A DNA stretch of 64,000 bases from Metellina segmentata. Taxonomy: Eukaryota > Arthropoda > Arachnida > Araneae > Tetragnathidae. The position numbers and the translations under genes are program-made. This document shows, one piece after another, positions 1-11,213 of this stretch. Positions within the stretch are counted from its first letter, which is position 1. The number at the start of each line of letters is the position of its first letter. The stretch covers positions 17,616,120 to 17,680,119 of the forward strand of contig OX375880.1 in the NCBI GenBank assembly GCA_947359465.1. The letters run 5' to 3'. The notes beneath the pieces were generated by a model. It ran no database searches. It had not been told where the DNA came from and worked only from the letters and a program-made list of their open reading frames with translations.

Positions 1-197
1 GACTCCTGGCGGGTCGTCTTCCGTGCGGCCGGTTCCACCACACAACAGTTGGTCAGCTGGACCTTCCCGAATCAGGTTGATTCGTCTCGACTCCTTGCGG
101 GTCGTCTTCCGTGCGGCCGGTTCCACCACACAACAGTTGGTCAGCTTGACCTTCCCGAATCAGGTTGATTCGTCTCGACTCCTGGCGGGTCGTTTGC
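1..197. repeat. 88-bp minisatellite, about 2.2 copies
   Basis: The unit beginning GACTCCTGGCGGGTCG recurs at 1, 89 and 177, giving an exact 88-bp period with only a few substitutions. The array probably continues to the left of the window. The unit is GC-richer than its surroundings. The open frame across it follows from the repeat and shows no family resemblance. Confidence 0.9.
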
Positions 198-944
198 CAT
201 GCAATCCTTCCGATCACATAAAACTAACGAGTTTCGTTAGCAACTAAAATTATCTCGAGGAGATAAAAGTTCCAACGAGCCAAAACACCGCTCGTTGCAG
301 AAAGGGGGTCAGAGACAGTCCCTCTATCCGAAGTGAAGAAAGACGAATCGTGCTTTCTCCCCGTGCTATCAGCAAACTAAGCGCGAAGCCGCTTCTGTCC
401 CGGGAATAACTGTATCACAATCCCACCGCTCAGCCACCATTTCTCCTCTGCTGTACCGGATGAAATGGTGTGGTGACAGAAATGAAACGGTAGCGTAAAG
501 GAATAAGATCTTTGGTTTCACCACTACAACATTTATTACAGCTTAGCAGCTATGTACAGCAGGTTTACAGAAGTTTTTGGGACAAGAAGGGTACGGCAAG
601 TAAGCGAGCTTGTTCTCGCTATCAGGTCTCAGTAGTCTCTGTGGAAAAATTGTAACGTCTTGCAGGACGCCTTTGAACGGAAAAAACCAGATGTCTATGG
701 AATTTTGAGTATTCTCTTGGGGCTTGAGATTGATGAGATCGGGATGTCAGTGTAACGTCAGATGAAGAGGGTTTGTTTCAAGTGCCCAGAAATTCATGAC
801 CGATGTAATGTCAAATGGAGTGCTGTAATAGTACTTCCAGGGTTAGTTATGGACAGTTGATCACTTCAAAGGAGTTTTCTGATCTCCAGTTAGGGAATTC
901 TGGAATACATCTGCTTTGTGTCTGCTTGATCAAAGAAGCCGCGT
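198..944. other. No recognisable gene
   Basis: Mixed-composition sequence between the minisatellite and the first Tc1 remnant. The right part, from about 800, may hold the unrecognisable N-terminal half of that Tc1 gene. I see no splice-consistent exon. Confidence 0.5.
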
Positions 945-1666
945 TTAGAGCGGTACAACTGGCAGTATACCATTCACAGACGGCTGAGAGAGCGAAATCT
1001 ACGCTTGTACCGACCGTTACGCCTCCTGCCACTCACTCCTGCACACTGTTGAACCAGATTACAGTGGTGCTAGGCTCGATCAGGCTGGAATGATGCTGAC
1101 TGGGGACGTATAGTCTTTAGTGACGAATCCCGCTTCCAACTGTGTCCTGACGATCATCGAAGACGTGTCTGGAGACGTTCAGAGCAGCGTGCCGATCCTG
1201 CTTTCACTGTTGCACGCCTCACGGTCCCTCAACAAGGAGTTATGGTCTGGGGTGCCATTTCCCTTGATAGCCGAACCCCTTTGGTCGTCATTAGAGGTAC
1301 ACTTACTGCACAGCGGTACGTTGACGACATTCTAAGAACTATTTTGCTACCGTTTCTTTCGCAGTACCCTGGGCTTATTTTTCAGCAAGACAATGCCAGA
1401 CCACATACGGTACGTGTTGCTATGAACTGTCTTCAAGCTTGTCAAACACTTCATTGACCAGCCAGATCACCAGATCTCTCTCCCATCGAGCATGTCTGGG
1501 GATGGGAAGGCGACTGCATCCGGTAGGGAATGTTGATGACATAGTCCGACAATTGGAGCAAATTTGGCAAAAAATGCCACAGGAGACCATCCGGGAGCTT
1601 TATCGGTCTATGCCACGCAGTGTGGCAGCTTGCATCCAGGCTAGAGACGGGTCAACACCTTATTGA
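945..1666 (+). pseudogene. Decayed Tc1 transposase
   Basis: This is the relic of a Tc1-type cut-and-paste transposase, which in its intact form cuts and joins element ends at TA sites in the nucleus. Reading across frames gives the linker TIHRRLRERNL, then RPLRLLPLTPAHC, the first catalytic aspartate in FSDESRF (codon at 1122), the conserved MVWGAIS block, the second aspartate in FQQDNARPH (codon at 1389), and PARSPDLSPIEHVW with the glutamate codon at 1488. The C-terminus ends SVAACIQARDGSTPY before a TGA at about 1664. In-frame stops interrupt the region near 1045 and 1455, and a frameshift follows the IEHVW block. The N-terminal DNA-binding half is not convincingly readable. The element is dead, and a hAT copy sits just downstream inside its 3' end. 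Confidence 0.88.
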
Positions 1667-1737
1667 GCTCGTTACTGTAACTCTGAAATAAATTATTCTA
1701 TTGTTCTGAAATTTTAATCATTTTCTATTCTGTACAT

Positions 1738-2757
1738 CAGTGGTCCCCAACCCCCGGGCCGCGGACCGGTACCGGTCCGTGGATCAAATGGTAACGGGCC
1801 GCCCAAGGAACATTAAATTATTTCCATTTTATTTACTCGGTGTATTTATCTCCTGTTTGTGCGGTTCTTATCTATGAAATGTCCACTCAAATTAGGAGGT
1901 AAATCAGAACTTAAAATTGGTTCTGTTTTCCAATTTTGACAAATGGGACAGCTGTTTTCAAGTTGGCAGACAAAGTAGCTGCATTTAAAGCCAAACTGAA
2001 GTTGTGGGGACGGCACGTGAACAGAGGCCTTTTGGACATGTTTCAGACATAGCGGGGATTTTAGGCGAGACTGAGCCTAAACATTCTTTCTCCCAGTTTG
2101 TGCACGATCACCTGTCTTTGCTTTTAAAAGAGCACAACAGATCCAACCACAAAAGACCCACGGACTAGTAAGGAATGAATCCGCGATCCATTTGTCAACA
2201 AATCAGGCGAATCTAGCATGTATGTGCAAGAAGATCAACTGCTGGAGATTGCAAACGAAGGCGGCCTTAAAACTACGTCGAGACAACAACTCTGCTGGTG
2301 TTCTGAATTAAAGTCATGGCGGAATACCATGAAAATGCCACCACAGCACTTAAATCCCTATTGCCATTTCCGACAACCTATCTGTGTGAAGCTGGGTTTT
2401 CTGCAGTGACAGCAACCAAAACAAAACAACGGAATAAACTAGACATAAGCAACACACTTCGGATGTCATTGTCTCCTAATACCCCCAGATGAAACCGTCT
2501 CGTTGCAAAGAAAGAAGCTCAGGGTTCTCGTTGATTTAGCGTTTTAGTGAGTTAAAATGTTAAATAACTTTGCATTCAATTTTCGGTGCAACTGTATTTT
2601 ATTTTGAAGGAATGTTTAAATACAATTAAATTAAAATTATTAAATCAAAACAATCTAAAATATATACAATCAACGTCCCCCCCCCTCCTCAGCGGGCCGC
2701 ATTAAAATTATCAAACGTTGGTCCGGTCCACGGCGATAAAAAGGTTGGGGAGCACTG
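1738..2757 (+). mobile_element. hAT (Charlie/ZBED5-like) internally deleted copy 1
   Basis: Termini are CAGTGGTCCCCAACC on the left and GGTTGGGGAGCACTG on the right, inverted with one mismatch. An exact 8-bp target duplication CTGTACAT lies at 1730-1737 and 2758-2765, diagnostic for a hAT-type insertion. The 1,020-bp body keeps broken transposase pieces: a stretch near 2040-2130 (VSDIAGILGETEPKHS-like) and a C-terminal dimerisation stretch near 2300-2520 (LKSLLPFPTTYLCEAGFSA, then NKLDISNTLRMSLSP). Several stops and frameshifts are present, so it cannot encode transposase. It inserted into the 3' flank of the Tc1 remnant, whose far end resumes at 2766. A closely similar copy lies at 17536-18593. 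Confidence 0.93.
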
Positions 2758-2765
2758 CTGTACAT

Positions 2766-2842
2766 AATTTTCCTATCCACCAATTTTTGTCTCCATCGGA
2801 CAACTCCTTCTTGGTGCGTCGATTTTTTTGTTATAGAGTGTA
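2766..2842 (+). mobile_element. 3' terminal repeat of the Tc1 element
   Basis: After the hAT insertion the Tc1 3' end resumes with a terminal-repeat-like stretch containing TTGGTGCGTCGATTTTTTTG and ends at ...TATAGAGTG followed by TA. A related end in the opposite orientation occurs near 50685. The 193 bp to 3035 after this end show nothing recognisable. Confidence 0.6.
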
Positions 2843-3035
2843 GTTCTTTAAAAGGGGTCATGAAACATAAAAATCCGTTAAGTAATAAAAGTGCTGTAAT
2901 ATTTTTAAGTCGGGACGATTATGGAACTTTTTCCCACAATGCGTCAGGTATAATAGCGCCAACTATGGGCCAGCCGCACTGCAATAGACGCACTATAGGA
3001 ATTGCACCTTTAATCCTCCAGCAGTGAACTAAGCC

Positions 3036-3722
3036 CTCTCGGGCAGACTCATTTCCGAATTAGCTGAATCAGAAAATCTTAAAATTAAAAAATTGCTCAC
3101 TGACCTTCAACTGGGACACGAGCGCCCCAGACCAATACTTCGCAAGATGAAGAAACTCTCCGACAACCGGCTAAATGGAGATTTTTTTTGCAGAGCCTCT
3201 GGATACAGCGAGTGCCTAATCACAGCTAAACAATTCTGTCTGCTAGCTTCGACACTCTGGACAATTTAGCAAATTGCCGATACAGTAGCGGAAATGTCGC
3301 TGCCAACCCCCGCGTTTTCCGCTGCATCCACGACTTCTCCCGTGATTCCTTTACAACTACGTTCAAAAAACAGGTTGCAGAACACACGAAAAGTTTAGGA
3401 ATTGTCTGTGGAATTCCGCTGACGTCCAGCATTCCAGAAAAATTTCCATTTTCGTGGAGAATGAGGTTCCTGATGCCGACCACGTGCGCCTCAACCCGAT
3501 GGTGTATATGCTCTTACTATAGTCGATTTGGAGGTAATACACGAAAATGCACTGCCACTTGCAACTTCGCATCACAAAAAAAAGGGCATGAAGTCTGCCA
3601 TGACTAGGATTACAGATTTGCATACAAGCTCCAGCACTAATAGACTTTTGGGGTCGAGAGAAAGATCGGCCAGGTTAATCTTTCTGTCCTGCCGCTTTCT
3701 TTTTCAACAATCAAGTCCATAT
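3036..3722 (+). pseudogene. Decayed Gypsy-type retrotransposon gag and start of protease
   Basis: In the frame from 3036 the residual peptide reads RLISELAESENLKIKKLL, then LQLGHERPRPILRKMKKLSD. This is the Gag capsid pattern of arthropod Ty3/Gypsy retrotransposons (leucine-rich helices followed by a P-x-x-L-R-x-M motif). A stop ends this frame near 3267. Further on, pieces in other frames give a Cys-rich segment (CSYYSRFGGNTRKC and TCNFAS), which matches the C-x-x-x-x-F-G-x(n)-C segment at the gag/protease junction. The tail at about 3690-3720 reads LSVLPLSFSTIKS, resembling the stretch after a retroviral-type protease active site; the DTG itself is not visible. No LTRs were found. A SINE is inserted immediately downstream. 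Confidence 0.65.
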
Positions 3723-3736
3723 CCAAATTTTAATTG

Positions 3737-4035
3737 GTTAGCCTCTAGATCGGAAGGTTCCTGGTTCGAATCCGGGTCCGGGTATGGATGTTTGTAAACG
3801 TATGGTGGAGAGGCGGCTGGTGCACCTTAAATCTATCGTGGCCGAAAATCCTAACGTTGGGTTGGCGTGGAAGTTTGGAGAGTGGGGTGCCAACTCAGGT
3901 GTTGCTTCGTCATCTGACCGTGGTTCAAAATTACGAAGTGTTGTCCTCGAATTTTACCCTTAAGGGACTGATTCCGGACCGTCGTCAATAGCCCATTGTG
4001 TTGCTCTAGTACGACGTTAACTAAAATTACCATTA
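3737..4035 (+). mobile_element. tRNA-derived SINE (family A), 5'-truncated
   Basis: It starts inside the tRNA-like head at GTTAGCCTCTAGATCGG, has B-box GGTTCGAATCC, the family body, and the tail ending TAAAATTACCATTA. A 14-bp target duplication CCAAATTTTAATTG flanks it at 3723-3736 and 4036-4049, showing LINE-type integration into the Gypsy remnant. Open frames within it on both strands are spurious. Confidence 0.93.
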
Positions 4036-4049
4036 CCAAATTTTAATTG

Positions 4050-4460
4050 TACACAGCAAATAATTCTAACATTTCTGAATATGGAATGCTTCTCCGGTAG
4101 CTCGACCTCGGGCTAAGAAAACCTTTCCCATGACCTTTGTTGTCGAAGATGTGACCTGCCCCATCCCCCAGACTTCCTTCAACACTTCAACCTCGTCATT
4201 GACCTCCTTAAAAGACGTCTTATGAACCCTGAAACATCCCTGCGTGCTCTGGGAGCAATTCGACCGACCACTCAATCTTCTATCTTTGTTGTTCATGCAT
4301 CCTCGATCTGCAAGGGCCATTTTAAGGGGTTTTCCATACCTTGCCGACCCATTACTGATCGGGACATCAGCTCCGCACTCTAGCACTCTACTGAGCACCA
4401 AATCCTAACTCGCACCCCCCCCGATCTCCTTAAAACCGAGATGACTGCATCCAAAGATTC
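4050..4460 (+). pseudogene. Decayed Gypsy protease/RT segment (continuation)
   Basis: Directly after the SINE the frame resumes with LYTANNSNISEYG, then LDLGLRKPFPMTFVVEDVT. These are the protease C-terminal pattern (LYAANNT-like) and the segment leading into reverse transcriptase in Ty3/Gypsy polyproteins. Further pieces include SLKRRLMNPETSL and, near 4395-4420, RTPPDLLKTE. The polymerase catalytic motif is absent and frameshifts and stops are frequent. The 336-bp open frame on the other strand is a shadow of this region. Confidence 0.6.
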
Positions 4461-4632
4461 ATATTACTGTAAAGGCTGAATATAATTTTCTATTGTAAAA
4501 AGGAATAATCTGACCATCAAAAGTCCTTGGAGTTCTCCCCTTCATTGTGTTCCTAAAGCTGATTTAACATAAGTCCTGTGGGAGGCTACCGTCGTTTGAA
4601 CTCGATAACTGAATTTGATTCCTACCCCATAC

Positions 4633-5373
4633 TAGGGATGCGACATATATGTCGATGTTTTCGAAACATCGATATTTTTTAAAAAACATCGATGTGTTTA
4701 ACATCGATGTTTTTGTAAGATCGATGTTTATACCTGTCGATGTTTTATTTTTAAATGAAAAAATTACCGTCATAAAAAATTAAAAAAATAACCAAGTAGC
4801 ATAATTTTCATAATCAGCAAATTTAATATACTTTTAGACCAAAGTGACCAAAGGTGAAGGGTCTGCACAGTAGGGATACGACATCAATGTTTTCAAAACA
4901 TTGATGTTTTATAAAAAAAACATCGATGTTAACATCGAAAACACTAGTTGCAAAACCAGTTATAAGAAATGGGGTAAAACGTTTAAAAGCACTGAATTTT
5001 AAAAACATCGAAAATTTTGGGGCGATGCATCATCAACATCGATGTTTCAAATTTGAACATCGATGTTTTGCTGTCGGTGTAGAATCACCAGGTGCTAAAC
5101 CAGTTTTAAGAAATGGGGGAAAAAGTTTGAATTCACTGAACTTTAAAAACATCGATAGTTTGGGGGCGATGCATTATCAACATCGATGTTTTGCTGTCGA
5201 TTTTGCATCCTTAGTTGCTAAACCAGTTTTAAGAAATGAGGAGAAAAATTTAAATACACTGAATTTTAAAAACATCGATGGTTTTGGAACGATGTTTTAT
5301 TAACATCGATGTTTTAATTTTGAACATCGATGTTTCAAAACATCTATGTTTTGCTGTCGATGTCGCATCTCTA
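4633..5373. mobile_element. hAT-type MITE built of ATCGATGTT palindromes, copy 1
   Basis: Ends are TAGGGATGCGACAT on the left and TGTCGCATCTCTA on the right (inverted, one mismatch), flanked by an exact 8-bp duplication CCCCATAC at 4625-4632 and 5374-5381. The 741-bp interior carries many copies of AACATCGATGTTT and close variants, plus repeated blocks resembling CTAAACCAGTTTTAAGAAAT. No transposase is encoded; open frames here are repeat artefacts. Copy 2 lies at 47901-48988. Confidence 0.9.
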
Positions 5374-5381
5374 CCCCATAC

Positions 5382-5762
5382 CATACCTTCAGGATTTTAC
5401 CCAAATGCTTTACCGTACGGTGAAGCATGGCGGCAGGTGCAATACATTTTATTAATTGAATTGAAATGAAAATAACTTAAGAAGGGGAATTCCAAACCTC
5501 CTTCAAAATCGTCTTTTGTAGTAATAACAGTAGTGTCACTCGTCACTTTGTAGCTTTGTCATACAGCAAGGGTACGATGTATGTGAAATGAATTAGATGA
5601 ATGGATATGCATATGTACGATTTGTGTAGTAAATTTTTATAAAGTAAATTTTTAAAATTTAATCTTGAAAATTTTAAAATTAATTTAATGCGATGTTTAA
5701 TTATTATTCCCTTTCCTCCGAATGGCAACAGTCATGATCGGTATTGAATGAAGCCGTATTTT
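5382..5762. other. AT-rich, nothing recognised
   Basis: AT-rich sequence between the MITE and the large inverted repeat. No gene-like frame, tRNA or repeat identified. Confidence 0.5.
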
Positions 5763-8709
5763 CTGCGCGTGTGTAGCCGCTCTATTCCTGGATATCCTTT
5801 ATGAAATTTATTTAAAAGCATATTAACTTTTAGTGAGCGTCAACTGTTATATTTGAATTTTTTTATTATGCTTACTTAATTTTTGCAACTGGATAACGGT
5901 TGTGCAATACGTTTGTTATTGTTTCGTTTTTAGACTACCGTTGTTTGGAATTTGATTTTTTAAGCATATTCACTTTTAGTAGTACTGAATATCCTTTTTA
6001 AAATTTATTTCCTTTTTAAAAGCATATTAACTTTTAGTTAGCGTTAACTTTTAATCTTTTATTTTTGTATTTTTTTACTGTGCTTACTTCATTTTTCGAA
6101 CTGGATAACGGTTGTGCAATACGTTTGTTATTGTTTCTTTTTTAGACTACAATACTTTGGATTTTGATTTTTTAAGCATATTCACTTTTAGTTTGGATTA
6201 TTTGGATATTTTTTTCAAAGTCTAGCGATATTTTTTTTAATTTTTTGTGCAATTTATGGTTTGTTTCATTTATGCAATCTTTTGTTTGTTTTTGTATAGT
6301 ACTTCGGTTTTTATATAGTCAATTTTTATCATTTTTGTTTTGATGTCTTATGGAAAGAAAAGCGATATTTAATGTACAACATTTAAAAATTAATTTATTG
6401 TCATATTTTTGTTTTATTTGGTTTCCTAAAAATGTTCACAGTATTGAAAGGGTCTTTACTGCACTCACGCCAATCTTGGATTTCTATCATTTATGCAAAC
6501 TAAGAACATTTCTTATATGTAGCTCTACGCTCACAGGATGATGATGTGCTCTTCGAATTTCAACATTTTACTGAGAAGCAAACACATGTTACATCAATTT
6601 ATTTTCGCCATGTATTCCGAGATTCAATCGGAGAAGGTGTTGTAGATACGACTGAATCAGATCACTCAGAATGGAACAGTATGCACATTTGAGAGATGCG
6701 TTGATGAAGGATGGAAATGTTGCAAAACAAAAACACACTGAAATCGCTAAACTTCCAAAAAGATATCAAAACCAAAAGTTAAGGGTGATACTTTTGTACA
6801 TTTATATGTTGCATAAATTGTCAAAATTAAGTATTGCTATTCTTAATTATTCCTATTCTTTCCAAAACACACTGAAACACAGAAACAAACAAAAAATAAT
6901 AACTAAATTATGGCATTTTGCTAAAACGGCCTCTTTTAATTTACGCCCCACGATGTTTTGTTATACGACGAAAATAAATGCTGTTTTTATGCTTTTGTTT
7001 AGTATCAGCTTCTCCCTTTAGGCGACACTGCTACATTTTGCCTCACGATAATATCAGTAATGTTTGCATAACATTGTCATAATTTTAATGCGTTGTCGCT
7101 GTAGTGTACTTAGACCAACATCGACTTTATACAAAGCCCACGTCACAACTCAAAATCCTATCGCGAGGCTACTTTTACACGCTACGATACGAACTGAAGT
7201 CGATTCAGACTAATAGGTGTAGTTAAACATAAGTAACTTTTTCATATTCGTCTTACAATACACTGTACAGAAATAAGGAAGTATTAAAATGTATTACGTA
7301 ACGGCCAATCACGGTTTTGTTTTTAGAAATATGCTACAAATGCAGTCTTGGATTTAAACATCATTTTATTAATGACACCAATGCTCTGATCTTTCACAAT
7401 GCTGGCTTCTTATATCACTGACTTTTTTGCATATTGGGGGCTGTCAATTAAAAAAAATGTTATTTTGTTCATCTTTTTATGCTATTTTTGTTTGTTTCTG
7501 TGTTTGGGTGTCTTTTGGAAAGCATAGCAATATTTAATTCTGTTAATTTATGTAACATATAAATTTACAAAAGCATATACTTTAAGCATCTCTCAAATGT
7601 GCATAATGTTCCACTCTCGGAGTCCCTCTGATTCAACGATATTCAAAACAAAAGTTTATACTTTTGTAAATTTATGTTGCATAAATTATCATAATTAAAT
7701 ATTGCTATGTTTTCCAAAAGTCACCCAAACACAGAAACAAACAAAAAATTACCTAAAAGAGCAACAAAACTATGGCATTTCGCTATAACTGCCTTTTTTT
7801 TTATTTACGACCCACAATATTTCGTTATATGGCCAAAAAAAAAAACGCTGTTTTTATGTTTCTGTTTAATTTCCAGAAGCCAATCTTCATTTCAGAGGCT
7901 GCAATTTGCTGCACAGGAAGATGGAAGTATTCAAATGTGTTAGGTAACAGCCAATCACGGTTTCGTTTTTACAAATATACAAAAAAAGGTAGTCTTGGAT
8001 TTAAACATCATTTTGCCAATGCTGGCTTCTTATATTGCTGCCTTTTTTGCATATTGGGGGCTGAATATTAAAAAAAAATTTATTGCGAAATGCTGTTATT
8101 TTGTTGATCTTTAATGCTATTTTTTGTTTGTTTCTGTGTTTGGGTGTCTTTTGGAAAGCATAGCAATACTTAATTTTAATAATTTATGCAACATATAAAT
8201 TTACAAAAGCTTAAACTTTCACTTTTGGTTTTTATATCTTTTTGGAAGTTTAGTGATTTCTGTGTACTTCAGTTTTTTTATCGCAGCATTTCCACCGTTG
8301 ATCAACGCATCTCTCAAATGTGCATACTGTTCCACTCTGAGTGATCTCATTCAGTCGTATGTACAACACCTTCTCCGATTCAATCTCGGAATACATAGCG
8401 ACAATAAATTGATGAAACAGGTCTCTGCTTTTGAAAAAGATATCCTAATAATCCAAACAAAAAGTTAATATGCTTTAAAAATGATAATCCAAACTATCGT
8501 TCTCTAAAACAGAAGCAATAACAAACAACATATTGCACAACTGTGATCCAGTTCCAAAAATGGAGGAAACACAAAAAAATATATACTTATATTATACATT
8601 ATGATAATCCAAACTAAAAGTTTACGCTAACTAAAAGTTAATATGCTTTTAAAAAAGCAATAAATTTTTATAAAGTATATCCATTAATGGGGCAGCTACA
8701 TACGCACTG
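5763..8709. repeat. Large AT-rich foldback (inverted-repeat) element
   Basis: The left arm (about 5763-7010) is matched in reverse complement by the right arm (about 7440-8709). Shared landmarks include AAGCATATTAACTTTTAG (5817 and, inverted, 8634-8651), the block TGTATTCCGAGATTCAATCG (6612; inverted near 8370), and GCACATTTGAGAGATGCG (6682; inverted near 8306). The outer ends are related (CTGCGCGTGTGTAGC versus CAGTGCGTATGTAGC). Each arm holds its own internal duplications, and the central part repeats a CAGCCAATCACGGTTT module (about 7300 and 7945). No convincing coding sequence: the short frame at 6671 is matched by a related peptide in the other arm but has no known domain. Class and target duplication are unresolved. 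Confidence 0.75.
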
Positions 8710-8759
8710 TAAATACGTATTTAGTCAATACCAATTGAAGACTTGCTATTCGGAGGAAC

Positions 8760-8968
8760 ACAATAATAATTCAATATCTCATTACATTACTTTTAAAATG
8801 TTCTTGATTAAATTTTAAAATTTGTGGTGGACTATAAAATTTTAAAATATTCACACTAACTATGTGCCAAATTTCATTATAGGAAGTAGTATAGATTCGT
8901 CAGAACACGCCAAACAGACAATACACGTAGTACTTCATTTTATAATTGTCTACACTCGCTGGCAAAAG
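8760..8968 (+). repeat. Fragment of interspersed repeat R1 (3' portion)
   Basis: The segment contains TTAAAATGTTCTTGATTAAATT, a stretch like ACTAACTATGTGCCAAATTTC, ATTCGTCAGAACACGC and CATTTTATAATTGTC. These match, in order, landmarks of better copies at 26905-27426 and 44787-45354. Unclassified; possibly the 3' end of a retroelement. Confidence 0.5.
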
Positions 8969-9055
8969 CTAAGCACATCATGGAAAATGTTAATTTCTGG
9001 AAGCTAATATAAATTTGAGAGGCTGCAATTCGCTGCAGAGTTAGATGGAACTATG

Positions 9056-9480
9056 CAAATGTGTTATGTAACAGCCAATCACAGTTTCGTGTCGACAAAT
9101 ATAAAAAAGGCAGTCGTATAAGAAGCCAGCATTGTGAAGGGTTAGAGGAGTTGTATGTAAGTGCTATAAAAAGTGTTTGCAACTTTTGTAGGATTAGTTT
9201 TCAAGATGGACGTGTTTTTGTCACTTCCACAACACATATAGCAAGTGCTGCCGTTCTGTGGGATGCCTTAAAGTTTGGCAATCAATCACTCATGTTGCTC
9301 TTTTCTTTGCCGTTCATTCCGTCATTTCATCATTATGCTAACAAGCCAAACAGTTGTCCAAACACCTGTGGTCCACACCCAAAAGGTTACAATCCCTGCG
9401 GTTCATCGATATATTGCTGTTGTAGCAAAGCACTCATCATGCATGGCTGTGCCAAAGGACAAATCTTTCCCAAATAAATA
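9056..9480 (+). other. Repeat module followed by possible relic gene
   Basis: The first ~60 bp repeat the GTAACAGCCAATCAC module of the foldback element. After it comes TATAAAA at 9165-9171 and an ATG at 9205. A 3' frame ends QTPVVHTQKVTIPAVHRYIA...FPNK before TAA at 9477. Val-His-Pro repeats of the PVVH kind occur in arthropod cuticle proteins, but this is one short stretch with no chitin-binding consensus and no confirmed splice sites. It could be a relic exon or chance. Confidence 0.2.
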
Positions 9481-10654
9481 AATATGTCAATGTCCTCAAA
9501 AAGAAAGTCTTGCGAGAATTGCCCCATAGTTTTTAAATTTACAAATCTATAGACATTATACATCACAGAAATGAGTCCTTAAAACACACAACACAGTTTT
9601 TTTACACATTGGAACCATCTGAAGTACTCTCGCACATATTGGAGCACCGATTATGCTTCTCACGAATCTAAATCCACCTTCACTGTGCAATGGCACAACA
9701 CTCTGTCAATAAACTCATTCCAAATATTATTGAATCCACCATCGTCACTACACATGCTGCAAGTTAAAACGTATTCATTCCTAGAATACCAATCATCACT
9801 TCTGAAAGTATTCCAATTTAAAAAACTTCAATTCCCAGTTCGTTTCAGTTTCACTGTTAGCATCAAGAAGGCACAATCACTCAAAGTCATAGGACTCGGT
9901 CTCATTAAACCGCATTTCTCCCATGGTCAAGTGTTCGATTGGATACCTTTTTACTTTTTATAAATAGATATCACTTAAATTTCTTGCTGGATGTGGTTAT
10001 TGTAATAAGTGTAGAGGGATACTCTCTCGGGAAAAAATAATCAAGTATAAAATGCTCATTTTTTTTTCTTTTCCTCTCACACATGGGACAGACTTCTTTC
10101 ATTCAATTTAATTGTTTCTAAAGTTACATTTCACTTCTACAAACATTGGTAATATTAAAAATTCACATAAGCAGTAAAATAATTTACTTTGCGCTCAACA
10201 AAATTATAAAAAATAACTTTTTGGTGTATTAATCTATTTTATTTAAAATTCAAAATTACCTCAACTTACAAAAATATTTCTAATTTTTCGGTTTCCCTAT
10301 TATCACAGTAATTTGGGGTTAAAAGATACAGCGTTGGCCAAACCAACACATTTCATTGTTGTGTTAAAAATAAGATACACCACACATTCAAGTTGTAAAA
10401 TTTAAAAAATAATACACTCATTTTTTCGGTTTTGAGTACAAAAGCGTGTTTTCTCTCTCCTTTCAATTTTCTCAACTGCCTTTTCCAAAAACTTAAATCT
10501 CTTAATTCTTAGAAAATACAATTTTTGCCATTGCAGTAAAATGTGTAAAATATGCATGTGTATAAGACGGATTTAAAAAAAAAATACAACAATCAACAGA
10601 AATTCTACATGTTTTTATTAAAAATTTCAGCAAATTTGAAATCTGAGGAAATTT
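9481..10654. other. AT-rich, no gene seen
   Basis: No recognisable repeat, RNA or coding sequence apart from short open frames without family resemblance. Near 10610-10655 a short stretch (AAATTTCAGCAAATTTGAAATCT) resembles the 5' part of interspersed repeat R1. Confidence 0.5.
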
Positions 10655-10974
10655 GTAATTTTTAATTAACATCACACAAAATCAACACAATTGGCTATTA
10701 ACAAGGGTATGGGATTAATTCCCTAATTGAGAGATCCGAGGTAATTTTTAATTAACGTTGTACTATAGCGACTCAACGGGCTCTTGACTACGGTCCGGGA
10801 TCAATCGCCTAAGGAAAGTATCCGAGAAAATTGGGTCATTTTAAATTAACGTTCTCAAGCACTACAACTACCTATTAACTAGGGTCGAAGTTTTATCCAA
10901 TAAGGGAAATATACGTTTACAACCACGGTCAAATGATAACATAACACCTCAGCTGCTATCCCACCCTCCAAGAA
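10655..10974 (-). mobile_element. Stacked SINE-A tail fragments, degenerate
   Basis: Three successive partial copies of the SINE-A 3' region begin with TTTTTAATTAACAT, TTTTTAATTAACGTTGTAC and TTTAAATTAACGTTCTC. The last runs on into eroded body sequence (ACCACGGTCAAATGATAACA, CACCTCAGCTGCTATCCCACC). All are old. Confidence 0.7.
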
Positions 10975-11029
10975 ATTGTCACGTCACACCAATTGGATCT
11001 CTTCGCAATTCCAATTTCACAATAACGAA

Positions 11030-11185
11030 GCCATCACGGCGTTATCCGTGGTGTTGGTTTGCGAAGCAAACCAAATGGAAATGCGTAGCAAACACCGCTG
11101 GATTACAAACGTTCACAATGGACACACCTAACCCCACAAAGTAAAGCACGGGCAGCGCCATGCTAGCCACGCAGTGGCTAGTATA
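11030..11185 (-). repeat. Repeat with GCCACGCAGTGGC palindrome, possible R1 5' end
   Basis: It contains GCACGGGCAGCGCCATGCTAGCCACGCAGTGGC-type sequence (11137-11181), the reverse complement of the start of the repeat copy at 44787. It is followed by a TATATG/TG microsatellite to about 11213. It probably marks the other end of the R1 family. Confidence 0.45.
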
Positions 11186-11213
11186 TGTATATGTATATGT
11201 GTGTGTGTGCGTA

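Noticed and set aside
1120..1335. 71-residue frame overlapping the Tc1 region in another frame
   Set aside because: Out of frame with the Tc1 catalytic motifs; a by-product of the decayed gene.
4066..4401. 111-residue minus-strand frame
   Set aside because: It is the shadow of the plus-strand Gypsy protease/RT relic, which has recognisable family motifs.
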